A DNA stretch of 64,000 bases from Pseudomonas putida (GCF_002906855.1 NZ_MINI01000038.1:434001-498000); one strand, 5' to 3'; counted from the stretch's first letter, positions 32,021 to 41,235 are shown. Numbers and translations are program-made. Notes: generated by a model not told the origin, from the letters alone.

Positions 32021-32237
32021 GTAAACCACCTGACATTTGTGAATACGGGGGTCGCCGGTGGGCATTAGGCCCGGTGGCGCTGGATGAAAGCCGCGCATTA
32101 TACCCATCGCAAACGGCTTGCGGTGATGGCGCCCGGCCAGCCGGAACTGGCGTCCGGGGAAAAATCTGCTAACAATGCTCACGCAACGTGCAGCAATGGC
32201 TACGCCATAATGCGCGGCGATATCAGAGGAGTTATTC

Positions 32238-32978
32238 ATGACCGGCACCGCAAACACCGCTGAAGGTGACAAGATTCTCATCGTCGACGACGATCCGGGG
32301 CTGAGCAGCCTGCTGGAACGTTTCTTCACCAGCAAGGGCTACCGCGCCCGCGCGGTGCCCAACACCGAACAGATGGACCGCCTGCTGGCGCGCGAAGTGT
32401 TCAACCTGGTGGTGCTCGACCTGATGCTGCCAGGCGAAGATGGCCTGTCTGCCTGCAAGCGCCTGCGCCAGTCGAACAACCAGATTCCGATCATCATGCT
32501 CACCGCCAAGGGTGACGAGCTCAGCCGCATCAAGGGCCTGGAGCTGGGCGCTGACGACTACCTGGGCAAGCCGTTCAACCCTGACGAGCTGATGGCGCGG
32601 GTAAAGGCCGTGCTGCGCCGCCAGGCACCGAGCGTGCCGGGTGCCCCGGGCAGCGAGGACGAGTCGGTCACGTTCGGCGACTACGAGCTGTCGTTGGCCA
32701 CCCGTGAACTCAAGCGTGGCGACGAAGTGCACATGCTCACCACCGGTGAGTTTGCCGTGCTCAAGGCGCTGGTGATGCACGCCCGCGAGCCGCTGACCCG
32801 CGACAAGCTCATGAACCTGGCCCGTGGCCGCGAGTGGGACGCCCTGGAGCGCTCCATCGACGTGCAGATCTCGCGCCTGCGCCGCATGATCGAACCGGAC
32901 CCGTCCAAGCCACGCTACATCCAGACGGTCTGGGGCGTAGGCTACGTGTTCGTACCAGACGGAAACGCTGGCAAATGA
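32238..32978 (+). CDS. ompR: Osmolarity response regulator OmpR
   Basis: A 246-residue OmpR-type response regulator. The receiver domain covers residues about 13-125 with phospho-acceptor Asp61 ([13 protein letters not shown]) and Lys in the GKPFNPDEL segment. The winged-helix output domain ends in [20 protein letters not shown] precedes the ATG. It forms an operon with envZ 13 bases downstream and is divergent from tex. It likely controls porin and envelope genes in response to osmolarity. Confidence 0.94.
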   Translation: MTGTANTAEGDKILIVDDDPGLSSLLERFFTSKGYRARAVPNTEQMDRLLAREVFNLVVLDLMLPGEDGLSACKRLRQSNNQIPIIMLTAKGDELSRIKGLELGADDYLGKPFNPDELMARVKAVLRRQAPSVPGAPGSEDESVTFGDYELSLATRELKRGDEVHMLTTGEFAVLKALVMHAREPLTRDKLMNLARGREWDALERSIDVQISRLRRMIEPDPSKPRYIQTVWGVGYVFVPDGNAGK

Positions 32979-32991
32979 TGCTTCGCCGTCG

Positions 32992-34305
32992 ATGAAAACG
33001 CCGCTCTGGTTCCCGCAAAGCTTCTTTGCCCGCACCCTGTGGCTGGTACTGATCGTTGTCCTGTTCTCCAAGGCACTGACGCTGGTCTACCTGCTGATGA
33101 ACGAGGACGTGCTGGTCGATCGGCAGTACAGCCACGGTGTGGCACTGACCCTGCGCGCCTATTGGGCGGCGGATGAAGAAAACCGTGACAAGATCGCCGA
33201 AGCCGCCGGGCTGATCCGGGTCACCGGTTCCGGCGTGCCCGAGGGTGAGCAGCACTGGCCTTACAGCGAGATCTACCAGCGGCAGATGCAGGCCGAGCTG
33301 GGTGAAGACACCGAGGTGCGCCTGCGCATACATGCGCCACCAGCGCTGTGGGTGAACGCACCGAGCCTGGGCCCGGGCTGGCTCAAGGTGCCGTTGTACC
33401 CGCATCCGCTGCGTGGGCAGAAGATCTGGAACGTGCTGGGCTGGTTCCTGGCCATCGGCCTGTTGTCCACCGCCTCGGCGTGGATCTTCGTGCGCCAGCT
33501 GAACCAGCCGTTGAAACGCCTGGTATTCGCCGCCCGGCAGGTAGGCCAGGGGCGCAGCGTGCGCTTGCCGATCAGCGACACGCCAAGCGAAATGACCGAG
33601 GTTTACCGGGCCTTCAACCAGATGGCTGAAGATGTCGAACAGGCCGGTCGTGAGCGAGAGCTGATGCTGGCGGGGGTTTCCCATGATCTGCGTACGCCGC
33701 TCACGCGCCTGCGGCTGTCGCTGTCGCTGCTGAACAGCGACAACGAGCTGAGTGATGACATGGTCCGCGACATCGAGGACATGGACGCGATTCTCGACCA
33801 GTTCCTCGCGTTCATTCGCGATGGGCGGGACGAGCCGGTCGAGGAGGTCGACCTGGCCGACCTGGTGCGCGAGGTGGTGGCGCCCTATAACCAACCGGAA
33901 GAACGTGTGCGCCTGTGCCTGGAGCCGATTCCGCCGTTCCCGCTGCGCAGGGTTTCGCTCAAGCGCATGCTCGGCAACCTGATCGGCAATGCACTGCATC
34001 ACGCTGGCAAGGGCGTCGAGGTGGCGGCCTATGTGTCTGGAGACGAGAGCGCGCCGTATGTGGTGCTCAGCGTGTTGGACCGGGGTACCGGCATCGACGA
34101 ATCGGAGCTGGAAACCATCTTCAATCCGTTCATTCGCGGGGACCGTGCACGCGGGGGCAAGGGAACCGGGTTGGGCTTGGCTATCGTCAAGCGGATCGCG
34201 GCGCAGCATGGCGGGAATGTCGAGTTGCGCAACCGCTCCGGCGGTGGGATCGAGGCACGGGTGCGACTGCCTCTAGGCTTGCTGTTGCCGCGTAATGCGG
34301 TGTGA
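32992..34305 (+). CDS. envZ: Osmosensor histidine kinase EnvZ
   Basis: A 437-residue membrane histidine kinase. TM1 is near residues 15-35, a periplasmic sensor follows, and TM2 lies around 150-170, then a HAMP domain (RQLNQPLKRLVFAARQVGQGR). The phospho-acceptor is His at about residue 230 in GVSHDLRTPLTRLRLSLSLL, and the ATPase part shows NALHHA, DRGTGI and GKGTGLGLAIVKRI. It pairs with OmpR just upstream. A REP element lies past the stop. Confidence 0.93.
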   Translation: MKTPLWFPQSFFARTLWLVLIVVLFSKALTLVYLLMNEDVLVDRQYSHGVALTLRAYWAADEENRDKIAEAAGLIRVTGSGVPEGEQHWPYSEIYQRQMQAELGEDTEVRLRIHAPPALWVNAPSLGPGWLKVPLYPHPLRGQKIWNVLGWFLAIGLLSTASAWIFVRQLNQPLKRLVFAARQVGQGRSVRLPISDTPSEMTEVYRAFNQMAEDVEQAGRERELMLAGVSHDLRTPLTRLRLSLSLLNSDNELSDDMVRDIEDMDAILDQFLAFIRDGRDEPVEEVDLADLVREVVAPYNQPEERVRLCLEPIPPFPLRRVSLKRMLGNLIGNALHHAGKGVEVAAYVSGDESAPYVVLSVLDRGTGIDESELETIFNPFIRGDRARGGKGTGLGLAIVKRIAAQHGGNVELRNRSGGGIEARVRLPLGLLLPRNAV

Positions 34306-34307
34306 GG

Positions 34308-34354
34308 TGCACCGGCCTCTTCGCGCTAAAGTCGCTCCCACAGGGGCCGGTGCA
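34308..34354. repeat. REP-like palindrome between envZ and rimK
   Basis: A divergent REP copy (TGCACCGGCCTCTTCGCG ... CTCCCACAGGGGCCGGTGCA). Its ends are perfect inverted repeats of ten bases or more, so it can fold into a hairpin between the convergent envZ and rimK genes. Confidence 0.75.
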
Positions 34355-34362
34355 GGCTTGAA

Positions 34363-35268
34363 TCAGCCTTTGCCTTTGGTGCGGGTCTGATTCGGCCCGC
34401 CATTCTTCTCCAGGTGCTCGATGATCATCGCAGCCACGTTCTTGCCGGTGGTCGTTTCGATCCCTTCCAGCCCAGGCGACGAGTTCACTTCCATCACCAG
34501 CGGCCCGTGGTTGGAGCGCAAGATATCCACACCCGCGACGCTCAGCCCCATCACCTTGGCGGCACGAATGGCCGTCATGCGCTCTTCGGGGGTGATCTTG
34601 ATCAGGCTGGCTACCCCACCGCGGTGCAGGTTGGAGCGGAACTCTCCTGGTTTGGCCTGGCGTTTCATCGACGCGATTACCTTGTCGCCTACCACGAAGC
34701 AGCGGATATCCGCACCGCCGGCCTCCTTGATGTATTCCTGGACCATGATGTTCTGCTTCAGCCCCATGAACGCCTCGATCACCGACTCGGCGGCCTTGGT
34801 GGTTTCGCACAGCACCACACCGATGCCTTGGGTGCCTTCCAGCACCTTGATCACCAGTGGCGCGCCATTGACCATCTGGATCAGGTCGGGGATGTCATCC
34901 GGCGAGTGGGCGAAACCGGTAATCGGCAGGCCAATGCCACGACGCGACAGCAATTGCAGCGAGCGCAGCTTGTCACGCGAACGGGCAATGGCCACCGATT
35001 CGTTCAGCGGGTACACACCCATCATCTCGAACTGACGCAGCACCGCGCAGCCGTAGAAGGTCACTGAGGCGCCGATGCGCGGGATTACCGCATCGAAGCC
35101 TTCCAGCGGCTTGCCGCGGTAGTGGATCTGCGGCTTGTGGCTGGCGATGTTCATGTAGGCCCGCAGGGTGTCGATCACCACCATTTCATGGCCCCGCTGG
35201 GTACCGGCTTCGACCAGACGGCGGGTGGAATACAGACGCGGATTGCGCGACAGCACAGCGATCTTCAT
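34363..35268 (-). CDS. rimK: Ribosomal protein S6 glutamate ligase RimK
   Basis: A 301-residue ATP-grasp ligase that adds glutamate residues to the C-terminus of ribosomal protein S6. Its length fits the family. Visible are the N-terminal [18 protein letters not shown], the ATP-grasp segments [15 protein letters not shown] and [23 protein letters not shown], and the metal-binding [14 protein letters not shown]. Its ATG overlaps the upstream RimB-like gene by four bases. In pseudomonads this modification changes ribosome function during adaptation. Confidence 0.92.
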   Translation of the reverse strand: MKIAVLSRNPRLYSTRRLVEAGTQRGHEMVVIDTLRAYMNIASHKPQIHYRGKPLEGFDAVIPRIGASVTFYGCAVLRQFEMMGVYPLNESVAIARSRDKLRSLQLLSRRGIGLPITGFAHSPDDIPDLIQMVNGAPLVIKVLEGTQGIGVVLCETTKAAESVIEAFMGLKQNIMVQEYIKEAGGADIRCFVVGDKVIASMKRQAKPGEFRSNLHRGGVASLIKITPEERMTAIRAAKVMGLSVAGVDILRSNHGPLVMEVNSSPGLEGIETTTGKNVAAMIIEHLEKNGGPNQTRTKGKG

Positions 35269-35747
35269 GCAGCACCTGTGACAGGGGAGAGGGTGGCCGG
35301 ATAGGCCGGTTTGTCTTGTACGTATTTCAGGCCGGGATTGACCACCAGTTGGCCGTGTATGAGCGCTTTGGAGCCCAGCAGCAGGCGATAGCGCATGTTC
35401 TTGCGGCAGGCCAGGGTGAACTCGACTTCCCAGACCGCATCGCCCAGGGCCAGAGTGGTGCGAATCACATAACGGGTCTGCGCCTCGCCGTTGGAGCTCT
35501 TGATGGTCTTCATGGTCACCAGCGGCGCTTCACAGCGGCGGTGGCGCAGTTGCACGACCGAGCCAAGGTGGGCGGTGAAGCGCACCCATGGTTTGCCGTC
35601 ACGCTCGAACGGCTCGACTTCGGTGGCATGCAGGCTGGAGGTGCTGGCGCCGGTGTCGATCTTGGCGCGCAAGCCCGCCACGCCGAGGTCGGGCAGGGCC
35701 ACCCACTCGCGCAGGCCGATGACTGTCAGATGGTCAAATTTCTTCAC
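35265..35747 (-). CDS. rimB: RimB-like retropepsin-type (Zn_protease family) protein
   Basis: A 160-residue protein of the retropepsin-like family often labelled ATP-dependent zinc protease. The aspartic-protease-like motif DTGAST is at residues 31-36, preceded by [13 protein letters not shown]. In Pseudomonas fluorescens a homologue, RimB, is encoded with rimK and counteracts or processes glutamylated S6; here it overlaps rimK by four bases, supporting the same role. I chose GTG at 35747, giving [16 protein letters not shown]; an upstream frame to 35804 has no site. I see no rimA beside it. Confidence 0.8.
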   Translation of the reverse strand: MKKFDHLTVIGLREWVALPDLGVAGLRAKIDTGASTSSLHATEVEPFERDGKPWVRFTAHLGSVVQLRHRRCEAPLVTMKTIKSSNGEAQTRYVIRTTLALGDAVWEVEFTLACRKNMRYRLLLGSKALIHGQLVVNPGLKYVQDKPAYPATLSPVTGAA

Positions 35748-35856
35748 AAAGCACACCCTGCGGATAAGGTGGTGAACTGTAAGCACGGCGGGGACTTTTT
35801 GCATCCGTCAGTTACGGTAGTACAGTTCGATGAAAGACAGAATTCGAGGTAACGAG

Positions 35857-36258
35857 ATGGCACAAAAAGCCGAGGAAGACGACAAGGTCCGCCTGGACAA
35901 ATGGCTGTGGGCGGCGCGGTTCTACAAGACCCGCGCGCTGGCCAAGGCGGCGATCGAGAGCGGCAAGGTGCATTGCCGGGGTGAGCGCTGCAAACCGGGC
36001 AAGGAGCCGCGGGTGGGCGATGAGTTCGTGCTGCGTACCGGGTTCGACGAGCGCACGGTCGTGGTCAAGGGGCTGTCGCTGGTGCGGCGTGGGGCGCCGG
36101 AAGCGCAGACGCTGTATGAAGAGACTGAAGAGAGTGTGCGCCGCCGCGAGCAGGCTGCCGAGATGCGCAAGGCAGGGGCGATGGGGGTGACTACCGATGG
36201 CCGGCCGAACAAGAAGCAGCGGCGGCAGATTCACCAGCTGCATGGGAGCTTTGAATAG
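35857..36258 (+). CDS. hslR: Ribosome-associated heat shock protein Hsp15
   Basis: A 133-residue S4-domain RNA-binding protein. The S4 domain occupies about residues 10-70: VRLDKWLWAARFYKTRALAKAAIESG, then VHCRGERCKPGKEPRVGDE. The basic C-terminal end (GRPNKKQRRQIHQL) is typical. Hsp15 binds free 50S subunits that carry nascent chains and recycles them after heat shock. ATG at 35857 has GAGG upstream. It is divergent from rimB. Confidence 0.92.
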   Translation: MAQKAEEDDKVRLDKWLWAARFYKTRALAKAAIESGKVHCRGERCKPGKEPRVGDEFVLRTGFDERTVVVKGLSLVRRGAPEAQTLYEETEESVRRREQAAEMRKAGAMGVTTDGRPNKKQRRQIHQLHGSFE

Positions 36259-36261
36259 CTG

Positions 36262-36281
36262 GGGCCGCCGTGCGGCCCTTT
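36262..36281 (+). terminator. Weak terminator-like hairpin after hslR
   Basis: GGGCCGCCGTGCGGCCC is followed by only TTT. It is a strong stem with a short tail, placed directly after the hslR stop. Confidence 0.45.
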
Positions 36282-36304
36282 CGCACCTCAAGGGAGCGCG
36301 TGCA

Positions 36305-36336
36305 CCTGTAGGAGCGGACCTTGTGTCGCGAAAGGG
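36305..36336. repeat. Single REP-like element
   Basis: CCTGTAGGAGCGGACC followed by TTGTGTCGCGAAAGGG is a variant of the REP sequence seen elsewhere in this window, between the convergent hslR and PAP2 genes. Confidence 0.7.
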
Positions 36337-36357
36337 CTACAAAGCAGCTCCAGGGCC

Positions 36358-37152
36358 CTAGCGGATCACCGCCAATCGCCCGACCAACGGCACTTTCTTA
36401 ACGATAGCGAACAACGGCGCCGTCCAGCGCAGCAGCAAGGCACTGCCCTTGGCCGCCAACGGCGTATGACAACTCCAGCCCAACGCCAGTACCGCCATCA
36501 GCAGGCCGCCAATGTAATCGTCCTGCCCCCAGTGCGCCCCGGCCACCAGCCGCGGCATCATGAACAGGAACGCCAGGCCCCAGACCACAAGGTGCTGCAC
36601 CAGGCGGCGGCTGAACAGACTCATGAACAGTGCCCAGATCAGCAGCACCGAGGCGTGATCACCTGGGAAACTGTTGCTGGAACGGTCCTTCAGCTCCCAG
36701 GCTTTTTCCAGGTTCGGGTAGTAGCTGCTGAGGTGCACCACGTTGTCGAACACCATCGATGGGCTTTCATGTTGCCAACCCATTGCATCCACCCACTTGG
36801 AAAACAGCGCGCGAATCACCACTAATAGGAGCAGCGTGACCAGAAAGCCAAAGAAGGCTTCGCGAACCTGGCTGGCCTTGAACACCCAGTTGCCACGAAT
36901 CAGCACGGCCAGAAGGGTCAGGCCGACGACGATGTCGAAGGGGCGCAGGCTGCCGATGGTCCAGATGTAGCGCCAGGTCGTGTTGTCGGCCAGTGGCGTG
37001 TTGAGGCTATGGAATAGCCACTCGTCGAAAGTCAGGCACAGTATCTGGCCAATAGGCCATAACCAGAAACACAGTAGAGCGATGGGAAGCAGCGTACAGG
37101 CTGCCAATGGTCCCCAGGACCACCTTGCTTGGAACAGTGGTCGATTGTCCAT
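36358..37152 (-). CDS. PAP2-family membrane phosphatase
   Basis: A 264-residue membrane protein of the PAP2 (type 2 phosphatidic acid phosphatase) family with about five or six membrane segments. The catalytic motifs can be seen: SFPGDHASV (motif 2 with His) and the PRLVAGAHWGQDDYIGG segment (motif 3 with Arg, His and Asp). Such enzymes act on lipid phosphates, undecaprenyl pyrophosphate or lipid A on the periplasmic side; the substrate is not clear here. It is probably transcribed alone from the 120-base gap before hslO. Confidence 0.87.
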   Translation of the reverse strand: MDNRPLFQARWSWGPLAACTLLPIALLCFWLWPIGQILCLTFDEWLFHSLNTPLADNTTWRYIWTIGSLRPFDIVVGLTLLAVLIRGNWVFKASQVREAFFGFLVTLLLLVVIRALFSKWVDAMGWQHESPSMVFDNVVHLSSYYPNLEKAWELKDRSSNSFPGDHASVLLIWALFMSLFSRRLVQHLVVWGLAFLFMMPRLVAGAHWGQDDYIGGLLMAVLALGWSCHTPLAAKGSALLLRWTAPLFAIVKKVPLVGRLAVIR

Positions 37153-37271
37153 AAAATACCTCTATTGCAAACAGTAATCAGAGCGCTTCGTGAGCGCTCA
37201 ACCACGGGATATCGCAGTGATTCGACATCTCGTGTAACTATTTTGTCATCATTTTCAGATAGCCAAAACCT

Positions 37272-38171
37272 ATGAGCGATTTGCCTGATACCGATTTCAC
37301 CCAACGTTTCATCTTCGACGAGCGCGATGTGCGCGGCGAGTGGGTGTCTCTCGATGACAGCTACGCCGCGGTGCTGGCGCGTCATGAGTACCCGCAGCCG
37401 GTGCAGGCATTGCTTGGCGAACTGATGGCCGCTACCGCCTTGCTGGTGGGCGCGCTGAAGTTCGACGGCCTGCTGATTCTGCAGGCGCGTTCCGAAGGGC
37501 CGATCCCGCTGCTGATGGTCGAATGCTCGGGCGAGCGCGACATCCGCGGCATGGCCCGCTATGAAGCGGAGCAGATCCCGGCCGATGCCACCCTGGAGCA
37601 GTTGATGCCCGGCGGCCACCTGACCTTGACCATCGATCCGGTCAAGGGCCAGCGCTACCAGGGCACCGTCGATCTGGACGGCGCCAACTTGTCGGAGTGC
37701 TTCACCAACTACTTCGTGCAGTCGCAGCAGCTCAACACCCGCTTCTGGCTCAACGCCGAAGGTGGCAAGGCCCGTGGCCTGCTGCTGCAGCAGCTGCCGC
37801 GCGATCGCCAGCCGGACGATGAAGAACGCGAAGACAGCTGGCAGCACGTGATTGCCCTGGCCAAGACGCTCAAGCCCGAAGAGTGGTCGGAAGACAACGA
37901 AACCCTGCTGCACCGTCTTTATCACGAAGACGCGGTACGCCTGTTCGACATCCAGCCGCTGCGCTTCAAGTGCAGCTGTTCGCGCGAACGTTCCGGCAAT
38001 GCGCTGGTCAGTTTGGGCGAGCACGATGCCAAGGCGCTGGTCGAGGAGTGCGGCGGCACGGTGGAGATTGATTGCCAGTTCTGTAACCAACGCTATTTCT
38101 TCGATGCCAGCGATGTTGCGCAACTGTTTGCCGGTGGCGGCACGGATGCGGCGTCAGAAACTCGCCACTGA
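37272..38171 (+). CDS. hslO: Redox-activated chaperone Hsp33
   Basis: A 299-residue redox-regulated holdase. The N-terminal domain carries the [11 protein letters not shown] and [21 protein letters not shown] segments, and the C-terminal zinc switch has four cysteines, CSC in FKCSCSRER and CQFC. Oxidation of these releases zinc and activates the chaperone. It lies with other stress genes (hslR) and just upstream of pckA, the same order as in many gamma-proteobacteria. Confidence 0.93.
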   Translation: MSDLPDTDFTQRFIFDERDVRGEWVSLDDSYAAVLARHEYPQPVQALLGELMAATALLVGALKFDGLLILQARSEGPIPLLMVECSGERDIRGMARYEAEQIPADATLEQLMPGGHLTLTIDPVKGQRYQGTVDLDGANLSECFTNYFVQSQQLNTRFWLNAEGGKARGLLLQQLPRDRQPDDEEREDSWQHVIALAKTLKPEEWSEDNETLLHRLYHEDAVRLFDIQPLRFKCSCSRERSGNALVSLGEHDAKALVEECGGTVEIDCQFCNQRYFFDASDVAQLFAGGGTDAASETRH

Positions 38172-38192
38172 AACGTTTAATTACAGGGGAAT

Positions 38193-38246
38193 CTCCTGTC
38201 GAATTGCGCAAAAGCGCAGTTCTGACAGGAGGGGCCTACTTTTTTT
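38193..38246 (+). terminator. Two-part stem-loop with T-run between hslO and pckA
   Basis: CTCCTGTC at 38193-38200 pairs with GACAGGAG at 38224-38231, and inside it TGCGC AAAA GCGCA forms a second stem. A run of seven T follows at about 38240. It probably ends the hslO transcript, but it also lies about 120 bases before the pckA start and could be part of its leader. Confidence 0.65.
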
Positions 38247-38350
38247 GGGCGTTTCTGGCATAATCCGGCCACTTTTTTCGCTGTAGTAGTTTTTTCGAGA
38301 CAACTACAAAACGTTTGGAGCACTCGGCCTCGGGCCGGATGGGGTATCTC

Positions 38351-39898
38351 ATGACGCAAGCCAACAACACCGTGTACACCGACCTGAGCGTCGATAAGCT
38401 GGTTGAAGAAGCGCTGCAACGCGGTGAAGGCGTGCTGGCCGATACTGGCGCACTGGTAGTCGAAACTGGCCACCGTACTGGCCGCTCGCCGGCTGACCGT
38501 TTCATCGTCGAAGAACCTTCCACCCAGGCTGCCATCGCCTGGGGCCCGATCAACCGCAAGTTCCCGGCCGACAAGTTCGATGCCCTGTGGGACCGCGTCG
38601 AGGCGTTCAACAACGCCCAGGATCACTTCGTTTCCTACGTTCACGTAGGGGCTGCTGCCGAGCACTACCTGCCGGTGAAGATGACCACCCAGACTGCCTG
38701 GCAGAACCTGTTCGGCCGTTGCCTGTTCATCAACCCGGAGCCAGGCCAGTTCAACCCGGCCGGCCGTGACCAGTGGCAGATCCTCAACGTTGCCAACTTC
38801 GTTTGCGAGCCTGAGCGTGACGGTACCAACTCCGACGGCTGCGTGATCATCAACTTCGCCCAGAAGAAAGTGCTGATCGCTGGCATGCGCTACGCCGGCG
38901 AAATGAAGAAAGCCATGTTCTCGGTGCAGAACTTCCTGCTGCCGGCTGCCGACGTGCTGCCGATGCACTGTGCTGCCAACATCGGCGAAGAAGGCGACGT
39001 CACGCTGTTCTTCGGCCTGTCCGGCACTGGCAAGACCACCCTGTCGGCCGACGAGAGCCGTTACCTGATTGGTGACGACGAGCACGGTTGGGGCGAAGGC
39101 GTTGTCTTCAACATGGAAGGTGGCTGCTACGCCAAGTGCATCGACCTGTCCGAGAAGAACGAGCCGGTCATCTGGAAAGCCATCAAGCATGGCGCCGTGC
39201 TGGAAAACGTCGTGCTCGACGCCAACAAGCACGCCGACTACGCCGATGTCAGCCTGACCCAGAACAGCCGCGCTGCCTACCCGCTGGAGCACGTCGCCAA
39301 GCGCGCCGACGCCAACCTGGGTGGCGAGCCGAACGCCGTCATCTTCCTGACCTGCGATCTGACCGGTGTTCTGCCTCCGGTGTCGATCCTGAACAACGAG
39401 CAGGCGGCCTACCACTTCCTGTCCGGTTACACCGCGCTGGTCGGTTCCACCGAAATGGGTTCGGGCGGCGGCATCAAGTCGACCTTCTCCACCTGCTTCG
39501 GCGCGCCGTTCTTCCCGCGCCCAGCTGGCGAATACGCCGAGCTGCTGATCAAGCGCATCAACGCCTTCGGCTCCAAGGTCTACCTGGTCAATACCGGCTG
39601 GACCGGCGGTGGCTACGGCGTTGGCAAGCGCTTCAGCATCCCGACCACCCGTGGCGTGATCGCCGCCATCCAGAGCGGTGCTCTGGTCGGCGCCGAAACC
39701 GAGCACCTGGAAATCATCAACCTGGACGTGCCGAAGGCCGTTCCGGGCGTTGAAACCGAGCTGCTCAACCCGCGCGCCACCTGGGCTGACAAGGCTGCCT
39801 ACGACGAGGCCGCCCAAGGCCTGGCCAAGCTGTTCATCGAAAACTTCAAGAAGTTCGAAGTTTCCGACGCCATCAAGGCTGCTGGCCCACAGCTGTAA
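38351..39898 (+). CDS. pckA: Phosphoenolpyruvate carboxykinase (ATP)
   Basis: A 515-residue ATP-dependent PEP carboxykinase, which makes phosphoenolpyruvate from oxaloacetate for gluconeogenesis. The P-loop is visible as [15 protein letters not shown], followed by the metal-binding IGDDEHGW; the substrate-binding TGRSPADRF and the [22 protein letters not shown] segments are also present. ATG at 38351 gives the usual length; a start at 38315 would add 12 residues. A clear terminator follows. Confidence 0.94.
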   Translation: MTQANNTVYTDLSVDKLVEEALQRGEGVLADTGALVVETGHRTGRSPADRFIVEEPSTQAAIAWGPINRKFPADKFDALWDRVEAFNNAQDHFVSYVHVGAAAEHYLPVKMTTQTAWQNLFGRCLFINPEPGQFNPAGRDQWQILNVANFVCEPERDGTNSDGCVIINFAQKKVLIAGMRYAGEMKKAMFSVQNFLLPAADVLPMHCAANIGEEGDVTLFFGLSGTGKTTLSADESRYLIGDDEHGWGEGVVFNMEGGCYAKCIDLSEKNEPVIWKAIKHGAVLENVVLDANKHADYADVSLTQNSRAAYPLEHVAKRADANLGGEPNAVIFLTCDLTGVLPPVSILNNEQAAYHFLSGYTALVGSTEMGSGGGIKSTFSTCFGAPFFPRPAGEYAELLIKRINAFGSKVYLVNTGWTGGGYGVGKRFSIPTTRGVIAAIQSGALVGAETEHLEIINLDVPKAVPGVETELLNPRATWADKAAYDEAAQGLAKLFIENFKKFEVSDAIKAAGPQL

Positions 39899-39919
39899 GC
39901 TGACCCCAGCCGCAACGAG

Positions 39920-39947
39920 AAAGCCGCCCCTTGGGGCGGCTTTTTTG
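39920..39947 (+). terminator. Rho-independent terminator after pckA
   Basis: AAGCCGCCCCTTGGGGCGGC followed by TTTTTT, about 22 bases past the pckA stop. The broken toxin gene on the other strand ends just after it. Confidence 0.92.
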
Positions 39948-39955
39948 TATCTGGT

Positions 39956-40228
39956 TCAGGGCCACTGCTGTCGTGCATGGAGGATGCGGATGATTTCTAT
40001 ACGATCATCCATCACCCGGTAAATCATCACGTAGTTTGACCTTACGACAATTTCTCGCGTTCCTGGGGATCTGCCAGATTTGTAGAGCGTTGGTGTCAGG
40101 CTGTTGCGCCTTGCTTTGTCTCTGAATGTCTAGTCCAACAAAATGGCAGCGGTAGGGTTGTCCTCGGAAATGTGCTCCATGATGCATCTACGGTCTTTCA
40201 GAGCCATTTCTCGCCAAACCAGGCGCAT
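39956..40228 (-). pseudogene. RelE/ParE-family toxin gene with in-frame amber stop
   Basis: Read on the minus strand from ATG at 40228, the frame gives 90 residues of a RelE/ParE-type toxin, but codon 33 (40132-40130) is TAG. Up to it the sequence is LKDRRCIMEHISEDNPTAA and more; after it, with no frame change, TFRDKARRNSLTPTLYKSG, then GTREIVVRSNYVMIYRV and the family's usual C-terminal end ILHARQQWP before TGA at 39956. A single base change in the glutamate-like position would explain the stop. The start overlaps the antitoxin stop (TGATG), the usual coupling in these operons. As read, no full-length toxin can be made. Confidence 0.85.
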
Positions 40229-40692
40229 CAGCGAATCTTGGTTTTGAGGTTGGCGCGCAAGGCAGCGAACTGCCGCTCTGCATCATCGTCCTCGACCACT
40301 GGGGATGGATCTTTGAGGCTCGCCTCGACCTGTTCGGCAAACCAGCCTTCATAGGCTGCTGCCTCATGAGCTCGTTTGAGTGCCAGAGCACGGTCAGGAC
40401 GCTGGTAGGTGCTCAGTTGGTTCGGGTCGAAGGTAGACGCATCGACCTGAAAATGGTCAATACCGAGGTCGAGCAGGTATGTCACCAAGGTTTCGAATTT
40501 CTTGAACAGCCTGACATTGCCACTGCGTTGAGCAATGAGCACATGTTCTTGCTGGTTGACGTCAACCTGTACTGCCCAACCCCCGGGCTGCCCTACAATG
40601 TGCGTTGCGTTGATTCGGCCTGATTCTGCCATTCGGCTAAGGTTTGCATGGTCCAGCTGATGAGTGGGCACTGGTGTGATTCTCGATTTCAT
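40228..40692 (-). CDS. Antitoxin with RelB/PaaA2-like C-terminus and long N-terminal extension
   Basis: A 154-residue protein coupled to the broken toxin. The last 50 residues (AHEAAAYEGWFAEQVEASL, then KDP and VVEDDDAERQFAAL) resemble PaaA2/RelB-type antitoxins that bind ParE/RelE toxins through a YxxWxxxxVxxxLxDP-like segment. The first 95 residues are extra: they contain an INATHIVGQPGGWAVQVDV segment and KKFETLVTYLLDLGIDHFQVDAS, which I do not recognise. This part may supply DNA binding for autoregulation. Usual antitoxins of this class have 60-90 residues. It is intact while its toxin is not. Confidence 0.72.
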   Translation of the reverse strand: MKSRITPVPTHQLDHANLSRMAESGRINATHIVGQPGGWAVQVDVNQQEHVLIAQRSGNVRLFKKFETLVTYLLDLGIDHFQVDASTFDPNQLSTYQRPDRALALKRAHEAAAYEGWFAEQVEASLKDPSPVVEDDDAERQFAALRANLKTKIR

Positions 40693-40716
40693 TGGGGATG
40701 CACCATGCTATGCAAT

Positions 40717-40738
40717 CTATAGTTGATTGCGACTATAG
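40717..40738 (-). promoter_or_regulatory. Perfect dyad before the antitoxin gene (candidate operator)
   Basis: CTATAGT at 40717-40723 and ACTATAG at 40732-40738 form an exact inverted repeat with an eight-base spacer, 25-46 bases upstream of the antitoxin start. The arms resemble a -10 box (TATAGT/TATAGA), so a protein bound here would block transcription. Autorepression is the rule for such operons; binding by this antitoxin is inferred. Confidence 0.5.
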
Positions 40739-40793
40739 GCCTTCCTGATGTTGTGGAAAGCTTCTCTCCGATGTAACTAATTGTGGATAACTC

Positions 40794-41234
40794 ATGACCG
40801 AATCCCCCAATCGCACGGCCTTCTCCCACTTCCACCCAATCCTCACCCGCCCCCAGGATAACGACGCCAACGGCCACATTGCCGGAGCTACTGTGCATGG
40901 CTTCTTCGAAACCGCCATCCAGGCCTTCCTCGCCGAACAGGCCGACCTGGATCTGCGCGATGGTGAGCTGGCAGCTTTCGTGGTCAGTTCGGCGGCGGAC
41001 TTCTTCGCCTTGCCGGGCTTCCCGGATGTGCTGGAGGTGGGGCTGGGGGTGACACGGCTGGCAGGCAGTACCGTGGAGTACCGCCTGGCGCTATACCGCC
41101 CGGGGGAAACCGATGCGTGCGCGGCAGGGACGGTGGTGCAGGTGTTCGTCGAGCGCACCAGCGGCAGGCCGGTGCCGCTGCCCGAGACTTTGCAGGTGAT
41201 CCTGGCCGGCCTGCAACTCGACCCGCAGGCATGA
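40794..41234 (+). CDS. YbgC/4HBT-type acyl-CoA thioesterase
   Basis: A 146-residue hotdog-fold thioesterase of the 4-hydroxybenzoyl-CoA thioesterase/YbgC type. The active-site region is near the N-terminus (RPQDNDANGHIAGATVHGFFE), where the usual motif has DxxxHGHxxN; Asn replaces some positions, but the Asp and His remain. The rest follows the fold. It starts after GATAACTC, with a weak ribosome-binding site. The substrate is unknown. Confidence 0.8.
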   Translation: MTESPNRTAFSHFHPILTRPQDNDANGHIAGATVHGFFETAIQAFLAEQADLDLRDGELAAFVVSSAADFFALPGFPDVLEVGLGVTRLAGSTVEYRLALYRPGETDACAAGTVVQVFVERTSGRPVPLPETLQVILAGLQLDPQA

Positions 41235-41235
41235 A

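Noticed and set aside
40782..40790. Perfect DnaA-box sequence TGTGGATAA, also at 45850-45858 and inside the giant gene near 22006
   Set aside because: Two or three matches of a nine-base site in 64 kb are close to chance, they are far apart, and no AT-rich unwinding region or dnaA/parAB gene is near, so this is not an origin.
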